Source: Herpetosiphonaceae bacterium
GTDB lineage: Bacteria; Chloroflexota; Chloroflexia; Chloroflexales; Kallotenuaceae
Direction of reading: 5' to 3'
Length of the DNA: 6,563 bases
Assembly (NCBI GenBank): GCA_030147335.1
Contig: JASKZZ010000048.1
Coordinates: forward strand, 1 to 6,563
Positions within the stretch are counted from its first letter, which is position 1, and each line of letters opens with the position of its first letter. The notes below the pieces were generated by a model. The model saw nothing but the letters and a program-made list of their open reading frames with translations. It was not told the origin of the DNA and searched no databases. The translations under genes were made by a program, and so were the position numbers. Below, piece after piece: positions 1-3,672 of the stretch.

Positions 1-800
1 CTAAGAGCAGCACGTCGGCCAAGCTCATGTAATGCTTCTACTTGCGCTTGCTCATCGAGATCCATAACTTCCAGCGCTTGATGAAGAGGACGCAATACTG
101 TTTCCTGCCATCCCTCTTCAATTAGGATATCCTGAGCTTTACGCCCAAACCGTGTCAGTCTTGCTATTTGCTTCATGCGTTCGAGCTTAACACCCAACCG
201 TGCTGCAATCATTCCATCATCAACCACTGGCCCTGCTGAGTCAGCACTTGTTGCTGGGCGTCCTCGTCGACGAATTGCTCCGGCGAAACGCTCATAAATC
301 CGTGCTTTCTCCATATCATTGAAATTGCGCCGGTGTACATTCTCGCCGACCTGTACATCCAACTTTTGCAACTCGTCTGGTTCTTCCGGCAGCACGATTG
401 CTCGAACTGTTTTCATACTCATTAAGTCAGCTGCCATGACACGGCGGTGACCAACGAGTACTTGGTAAGGACGACCACGAGTTGTCCGAAAAACGGTGAT
501 CGGCTGGATTTGCCCGTGCGTTTGTATATGTTCTCCAAGCAGTTGTAGCTCTGCCAGTTGTTCGCGCGCCCATGTACTGCCTTGCTCGGCTCGATGTTGC
601 ATATCAGCGACACTCATGATGTAACGCACTTGTACCGGATCAAGTTGAATATCAGAGATCGATAGTTCAAGCACTTGACCAGTCGGCTCAATCTGACTTA
701 CAGACGAGGGGTGCTGTGGACGTGGTTCAACAGGAGCGTCTCCCAGACCCGCAAAAAGACTGGCAACGTTACGTGTGATTTTACCTTCTTGCTTGGCCAC
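1..800 (-). CDS. parB: ParB-family partition protein, C-terminus cut off by window edge
   Basis: Reading down from GTG at 800-798 gives 266 codons without a stop, then the frame leaves the window. ParB proteins bind a centromere-like site, load as CTP-dependent clamps and stimulate the ParA ATPase during DNA segregation. Seen here: a short N-terminal tail with a cluster near residues 1-20 (MAKQEGKITRNVASLFAGLG), the position where ParBs usually contact ParA; a ParB/Spo0J fold around residues 44-170 with GHRRVMAA (117-124) in place of the usual GERRxRAA, and ENVHRRNFNDMEKA (153-166) matching the ENxxRxxLxxxExA motif; then a probable helix-turn-helix around 192-220. The GTG start is preceded by a near-perfect AAGGAGG, 6 nt away, and lies 20 nt inside the end of parA, so the two genes form a translationally coupled operon. 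Odd points are the second arginine of the GERRxR box replaced by Met122 and a roughly 20-residue charged insertion near 62-84. The family call is firm. Whether it binds a parS-like site nearby is inference. Confidence 0.92.
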   Translation of the reverse strand, partial: MAKQEGKITRNVASLFAGLGDAPVEPRPQHPSSVSQIEPTGQVLELSISDIQLDPVQVRYIMSVADMQHRAEQGSTWAREQLAELQLLGEHIQTHGQIQPITVFRTTRGRPYQVLVGHRRVMAADLMSMKTVRAIVLPEEPDELQKLDVQVGENVHRRNFNDMEKARIYERFAGAIRRRGRPATSADSAGPVVDDGMIAARLGVKLERMKQIARLTRFGRKAQDILIEEGWQETVLRPLHQALEVMDLDEQAQVEALHELGRRAAL

Positions 801-1623
801 CGCTTACCTCCTTTTGGAATACAGTAGGGAACGCGATTTGTGCCAACTTCAAGTACGCTTGCGAGCCCGATGAGCGTGGATGCGAAACAATTGCAGGCTG
901 TCCATGACCAGCCGCAGCGGCCAGATCAGTATTGCGCGGGATATAATGGCGGAAGATGTGATAGCGTGAGCCTAGCTCCTGCATAATTCCCGCAATCGTT
1001 TCGCGCTGCACCTGAGTGTTTTGCACCATAGTAAACAAGATACCAAGAACATGCAGGTCGCGATTGAGATACTCACGTACCCCTAAGATTTGACGGAGGA
1101 TAATTGCAATGCCCTGAGCTGCCCAAGGCTCAGCCTGTGTTGGAACAATAACACTGTCCGCAGCGGCGAGCGCATTCGTGGTCAACACTCCTAGTCGAGG
1201 CGGGGCATCAATAAAAATATCATCGTAATTATTACGCACAAGCTTTAACAAGTTGACAAGAAATAACTCTCGGCCAAGCGAAACAGACTGCATCATGTCT
1301 GCGGCAAGTTCAAGTCCCATACCTGATGGAATAACGTCTAGCCGAGGCTCAACGCCGCTTTTCGGTCGTGGTAGTCGTTCCACCGGCTTGATCACGTCGT
1401 GTATCTGTGGTTCAGCCTGTCGTACGAGGTCACTAAAGAGATGCGAAATGTCGGGACCCTGCTCAATAGAAAGACCAAACCCGGTTGTGCAATTAGCTTG
1501 TGGATCAAGATCGACAACAAGCACGCGTCGACCTGCAAGAGCAAGGGCGGTAGCCAAATTAATTGCAGTTGTTGTCTTGCCAACACCACCTTTTTGGCAC
1601 GCAATGGTAATCACCTGCGTCAC
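781..1623 (-). CDS. parA: ParA-family partition ATPase
   Basis: This 280-aa protein is a deviant Walker-type ATPase of the ParA/Soj/MinD superfamily. ParA binds nucleoid DNA as an ATP dimer and moves ParB-bound plasmid copies apart. Visible motifs: deviant Walker A KGGVGKTT at residues 11-18, including the signature lysine Lys11; VLVVDLDPQAN (34-44), the A' motif; DDIFIDAPPRLG (134-145), the Walker B/switch II region; and IVPTQAEPWAAQGI (from 159). The start is GTG at 1623-1621 with AGAGGAGG 9 nt upstream, and an in-frame TAG lies just above that site. There is no N-terminal helix-turn-helix domain, so this is the short (type Ib or chromosomal Soj-like) form, which usually does not repress its own promoter alone. 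parB follows with a 20-nt overlap. A chromosomal location cannot be excluded from this gene alone, but the adjacent rep and repeats favour a plasmid. Confidence 0.96.
   Translation of the reverse strand: MTQVITIACQKGGVGKTTTAINLATALALAGRRVLVVDLDPQANCTTGFGLSIEQGPDISHLFSDLVRQAEPQIHDVIKPVERLPRPKSGVEPRLDVIPSGMGLELAADMMQSVSLGRELFLVNLLKLVRNNYDDIFIDAPPRLGVLTTNALAAADSVIVPTQAEPWAAQGIAIILRQILGVREYLNRDLHVLGILFTMVQNTQVQRETIAGIMQELGSRYHIFRHYIPRNTDLAAAAGHGQPAIVSHPRSSGSQAYLKLAQIAFPTVFQKEVSGGQARR
807..813 (-). promoter_or_regulatory. Ribosome binding site fixing the GTG start of parB
   Basis: On the minus strand AAGGAGG is followed by the 6-nt spacer TAAGCG and then GTG at 800-798. The site lies within the coding end of parA. 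It is the strongest Shine-Dalgarno match in the window and is the reason for choosing GTG at 800 rather than an internal ATG such as Met62. Confidence 0.85.
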
Positions 1624-1632
1624 GGCTTGATG

Positions 1633-1640
1633 CCTCCTCT
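1633..1640 (-). promoter_or_regulatory. Ribosome binding site of parA
   Basis: AGAGGAGG on the minus strand, with 9 nt (CATCAAGCC) to the GTG start. An in-frame TAG immediately upstream excludes a longer protein. Confidence 0.75.
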
Positions 1641-1749
1641 TCTATGGCTTAATCGTGATGTTTTCGCGTAGGTGTCAGGAACAAACTAAAAATCGTGTTG
1701 ATAGAACGAGATAAACTGATGAACAAATGGGGTAATACAGTTTTGTCGC

Positions 1750-1758
1750 ACTATACCA
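1750..1758 (-). promoter_or_regulatory. Candidate extended -10 promoter for parAB
   Basis: The minus strand reads TGGTATAGT, an extended -10 (TGn plus a 5/6 match to TATAAT). No good -35 is visible at 16-18 bp (A-rich sequence there), which extended -10 promoters can tolerate. Transcription would begin near 1743, leaving a leader of about 120 nt before parA. It overlaps a CATATGTT element and so could be controlled through it. Confidence 0.35.
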
Positions 1759-1822
1759 TATGTTACATGTAGTTTTTTGTAGTGATTGAATAATTCTTAT
1801 AGCCAAAATTGAAACATATGTT
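1757..1822. repeat. Pair of CATATGTT elements, one in a perfect 10-bp palindrome
   Basis: CATATGTT occurs at 1757-1764 and 1815-1822, 58 bp apart. The second copy lies in the perfect palindrome AACATATGTT (1813-1822). TACATGTA, an 8-bp palindrome, overlaps the end of the first copy at 1764-1771. CTATA lies next to the first element (1751-1755) and, in inverted orientation, downstream of the second. The arrangement resembles paired operators, but AT-rich DNA yields such words by chance fairly often. Confidence 0.4.
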
Positions 1823-1851
1823 CTGATATAGATCAACTCAACTGAACACCA

Positions 1852-1887
1852 AAACACCACCAGCTGTATCTTTGGCTCGTGGTGTTT
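1852..1887 (-). terminator. Probable intrinsic terminator for the 341-aa ATPase gene
   Basis: AAACACCAC (1852-1860) pairs perfectly with GTGGTGTTT (1879-1887). One C-C mismatch follows, then 3 more pairs (AGC/GCT) around a 10-nt loop. On the minus strand it begins 74 nt after the stop at 1961, and the 3' arm runs into TTTTGG, giving a short U tract. The weak U tract means a role as operator or mRNA-stabilising hairpin is possible. In either case it separates the upstream gene from parAB. Confidence 0.55.
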
Positions 1888-1960
1888 ATGGAAAAGGTAT
1901 TGTTTTATATAGCTAAGAAGCGTATGTTAGAAGCGATCAACGTGACATAATGTTACCAAG

Positions 1961-2986
1961 CTAATCAATGTCAGGGTCGAGCACTACCGGCACATAGGCA
2001 GTGTTTCTTCCGTTGCCCACTTTTGTCAGCAGGCCAGCGTTACGAAGCGCCGCAATGTCGTTCAGCAGTGAGTTATCTGACCGTTGATCGCGCGGAGGCA
2101 ACTGGTTATTTAACATGCGCGCATGGTCAATCGTGAGTTGGCCTTTATCACGGGCGTACTCCAACAGCTTGACACGGAAAGGCGTCAAACCCTGGATCGA
2201 AGGTGCATGCCGATTATAGATACGCGCCGTGAATGACACACCGCTGTCGATGAGCTTTAGCTCGGGCAATCCCGCAATCCGCAGCTCATGCATTACCGTA
2301 TCCAGACCAATGCCAAATCGCTCGACATAACCTGCTTGCCATAACAGCTCAGCTATCGTCGGATTACGAGCGTATTGTTCCTGCAGAATGTTATCAAGCG
2401 TAATTCCTGGAGGGAGACCACCCGGCGAGATCCACTCGATACGATCAGCAAACATCGAAACGCGCGTGTACTTTCCAATCACATTATAGTCACGATGAGC
2501 AATCGCATTGACCGTCAACTCACGGATCGCCTTACGGGGATACTCGGGCTGCTCAACGCGACGAGGACCGTCAATTACAGTAAATCCACGCCGCGTTTCT
2601 TTCCACAAGTAGCCTTCAACTTCATCTATTTGCTGCGTCAGCGTGCCGCCATGACGAGCTAGATGGAACACATCAATCGTATTAGGCACAGTGCCAGGAA
2701 AATGACCCAAACCAACATCTGCGTGCGGAAAAAAATATTGCGGCCGAGTTCCGAACATCATGATGCCAGCCATTGTCGGCCTAATCTGACCATTAACCTG
2801 CACCCCAGCGCGGTAGCGCTCCAAAAATTCTTCAGGCCGATCTGGTGAGCCTTCGCAGCGCTCTGACGCAAGCGCTGTGCGGATATGTGACAACAGCTTG
2901 CTCATATCCAGATCATCCAGAGTCGCATTTGCAACTGGATACCCGTCGATGCGGCCATCCGTGATCTCGGGCATGAGATATGACAT
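1961..2986 (-). CDS. RecG-C/HATPase_c_4-like ATP-binding protein lacking the AlbA_2 (Schlafen-like) domain
   Basis: This 341-aa protein resembles the C-terminal two thirds of the COG2865 group, usually annotated as 'putative transcriptional regulator' or 'ATP-dependent DNA helicase RecG-related'. Seen: the segment PTMAGIMMFGTRPQYFFP (70-87) typical of the region just after the AlbA_2 domain; IRELTVNAIAHRDYN (154-168), which carries a GHKL N-box-like E156..N160; the SPGGLPPGI turn (187-195); NPTIAELLWQAGYVERFGIGLDTV (208-231) with a glycine-rich GxG; and a C-terminal stretch (about 265-335) that looks like a winged helix. Relatives are usually 450-550 aa with an N-terminal AlbA_2 domain, absent here. 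The truncation looks real rather than a wrong start: an in-frame TAG lies 15 nt before the ATG, inside the ribosome binding site AGGAGAGG. Its own promoter is visible. The biochemical role of the family is poorly established, so regulation is inference. It sits between the origin region and parAB, facing away from rep. Confidence 0.85.
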   Translation of the reverse strand: MSYLMPEITDGRIDGYPVANATLDDLDMSKLLSHIRTALASERCEGSPDRPEEFLERYRAGVQVNGQIRPTMAGIMMFGTRPQYFFPHADVGLGHFPGTVPNTIDVFHLARHGGTLTQQIDEVEGYLWKETRRGFTVIDGPRRVEQPEYPRKAIRELTVNAIAHRDYNVIGKYTRVSMFADRIEWISPGGLPPGITLDNILQEQYARNPTIAELLWQAGYVERFGIGLDTVMHELRIAGLPELKLIDSGVSFTARIYNRHAPSIQGLTPFRVKLLEYARDKGQLTIDHARMLNNQLPPRDQRSDNSLLNDIAALRNAGLLTKVGNGRNTAYVPVVLDPDID

Positions 2987-2992
2987 ACAAAG

Positions 2993-3000
2993 CCTCTCCT
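2993..3000 (-). promoter_or_regulatory. Ribosome binding site of the 341-aa ATPase gene
   Basis: AGGAGAGG on the minus strand with the 6-nt spacer CTTTGT before ATG at 2986. The in-frame stop TAG overlaps its first bases, which fixes this start against any extension into an AlbA_2 domain. Confidence 0.75.
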
Positions 3001-3009
3001 ATCACCTCG

Positions 3010-3018
3010 ATTATATCA
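3010..3018 (-). promoter_or_regulatory. Extended -10 promoter of the 341-aa ATPase gene
   Basis: The minus strand reads TGATATAAT, a perfect TATAAT with the TGn extension. The -35 position 16-17 bp upstream is weak (TGTGGT or CTGTGG). A transcript would start near 3003, just before the ribosome binding site, giving a very short leader. It lies about 80 bp from the first repeat unit, so Rep or origin firing could influence it. Confidence 0.55.
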
Positions 3019-3096
3019 CGCTGCTCTATGAACCACAGTCCATTTAGAAACTGTAGCTGCTAGTGTTCCGGAGGTTGAGTTATTGGCAATAGATTG

Positions 3097-3312
3097 CTTC
3101 CCCCAATATCACCTTGGGCGCAATTGGGGGAAAGACATAATGATCGCTACTAGCCCTTCCCCCAATATCACCTTGGGTGTAGTTGGGGGAAAGACATAAC
3201 GATCGCTGCTGGCCCTTCCCCCAATATCACCTTGGGCGCAATTGGGGGAAAGCTCGACTTGCGCCTCCCCACAGTTTCCCACAATCTACGCTTGGGTGTA
3301 GTTGGGGGAATA
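3097..3312. repeat. Four long iteron-like units, each with a CCCCCAAT/ATTGGGGG inverted repeat
   Basis: Units begin at 3097, 3156, 3215 and 3275 (periods 59, 59, 60). Each has a 38-bp core: TTCCCCCAAT, a 15-nt middle containing CACCTTGGG, then ATTGGGGGAA. Units 1-3 have a full left arm. Unit 4 is degenerate on the left (TTTCCCACAAT) but keeps the right arm. The 21-nt spacers after units 1 and 2 are nearly identical (ACATAAYGATCGCTRCTRGCC); the one after unit 3 differs. The middle alternates: CTTGGGCGCAATT in units 1 and 3, CTTGGGTGTAGTT in units 2 and 4, pointing to duplication of a two-unit module. They are best read as initiator-binding iterons, although 59 bp is far longer than the common 17-22 bp. 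Confidence 0.85.
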
Positions 3313-3374
3313 CCAGTATCCACCAGTTCCCCAAACAGGCTACTAAGCCGGTTCAATAACGCACGAACCATCCG

Positions 3375-3389
3375 ATCGGTGCTACCGAT
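3375..3389. repeat. Perfect short palindrome ATCGGT-GCT-ACCGAT
   Basis: Six-base arms with a 3-nt centre, about 20 bp upstream of the candidate rep -35. No T run follows in either direction, so it is not an intrinsic terminator. An operator for a small dimeric regulator is possible, but no cognate gene is evident. Confidence 0.45.
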
Positions 3390-3408
3390 GTAGAAAATCT
3401 AGGGCGAG

Positions 3409-3437
3409 TTGGCTTATTTTCGTGCCTTCTATGTAAT
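3409..3437 (+). promoter_or_regulatory. Candidate rep promoter
   Basis: TTGGCT (3409-3414), a 17-bp spacer and TGTAAT (3432-3437), giving 4/6 and 5/6 matches to the sigma-70 consensus. A start near 3444 would leave a leader of about 230 nt containing the TTGGGGG half sites. A weaker alternative nearer the gene is TTGTTG-17-TATCCT (3532-3560). Confidence 0.4.
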
Positions 3438-3656
3438 GATGATTTTACCGCCCACAAACCTGTGTTGGGGGAAAGTGGGCGTAATTGGGTGCAAGAGAGG
3501 TGATCTTGTGCCTAAGTTGGAGGCAAACCTATTGTTGCTTGGGGGATAAATCATTATCCTTGAGATCAATTTCGGAGTAGTGCGCCCGCGAAAGCGTGCA
3601 TGAGAAACCACGAACCGAAATCACACTGAAACATAGCACTGCAGCTTTTGTCAGGC

Positions 3657-3663
3657 AAAAGGA
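3657..3663 (+). promoter_or_regulatory. Ribosome binding site of rep
   Basis: AAAAGGA with 9 nt to ATG at 3673. An in-frame TGA at 3667-3669 lies between it and the ATG, so the protein cannot start further upstream. Confidence 0.65.
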
Positions 3664-3672
3664 CGTTGACCG

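Larger units (their letters stand above)
1624..1960. other. AT-rich intergenic region upstream of parAB; candidate control or partition site
   Basis: These 337 bp contain no convincing gene. The part from about 1680 to 1840 is clearly more AT-rich than the flanking genes and is dense in short palindromes (TACATGTA at 1764-1771, AACATATGTT at 1813-1822). The end nearest the 341-aa gene holds a hairpin read as a terminator. Because it precedes parA directly, it is the natural place for the parAB promoter and possibly for the centromere-like site, but no canonical Spo0J-type parS sequence is visible. Confidence 0.5.
3327..3550. repeat. Scattered half sites of the iteron arms (TTGGGGG and TTCCCCAA)
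   Basis: TTCCCCAA at 3327-3334 can pair with the right arm of unit 4. TTGGGGG recurs at 3465-3471 (followed by AAAG as in the full units) and at 3539-3545. GGGCGTAATTGGGTGC near 3477-3492 resembles the unit centre GGGCGCAATTGGGGG. These half sites fall between the candidate rep promoter and the rep start, a suitable position for autoregulation by the initiator. Confidence 0.55.
2987..3672. other. Putative replication origin and control region between divergent genes
   Basis: These 686 bp hold no gene. From left to right: the promoter and ribosome binding site of the leftward ATPase gene, four long repeat units with inverted arms (3097-3312), an extra TTCCCCAA arm, a perfect 6-bp-arm palindrome (3375-3389), an AT-richer patch (about 3391-3448) that could serve as an unwinding element, a candidate rep promoter, more TTGGGGG half sites (3465-3545) and the rep ribosome binding site. 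A repeat-bearing intergenic region directly before an initiator gene is the usual position of a plasmid oriV. No convincing DnaA box (TTATCCACA) was found. The closest is TTATCCTTG near 3555. Confidence 0.55.

Noticed and set aside
422..613. Minus-strand 63-codon frame at the left end
   Set aside because: It is an out-of-frame shadow of parB. The correct frame from GTG at 800 carries the ParB motifs throughout.
1253..1630. Open frame on the plus strand opposite parA (125 codons)
   Set aside because: It lies wholly antisense to the strongly supported ParA gene, and its product shows no domain.
3097..3312. CRISPR array, from regularly spaced repeats
   Set aside because: The period is 59-60 bp, but the spacers after units 1 and 2 are nearly identical to each other, there are only four units, and no cas gene is present. 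The repeats fit iterons better.
3375..3389. Intrinsic terminator
   Set aside because: The stem is only 6 bp and neither side is followed by a T run.
3097..3550. G-quadruplex cluster from the GGGGG runs
   Set aside because: Only two G runs occur per 59-bp unit and loop lengths between units are too long for a canonical four-run quadruplex.
3551..3565. DnaA box (TTATCCTTG)
   Set aside because: It matches only the first six of nine consensus bases and stands alone. Chance is sufficient to explain it.
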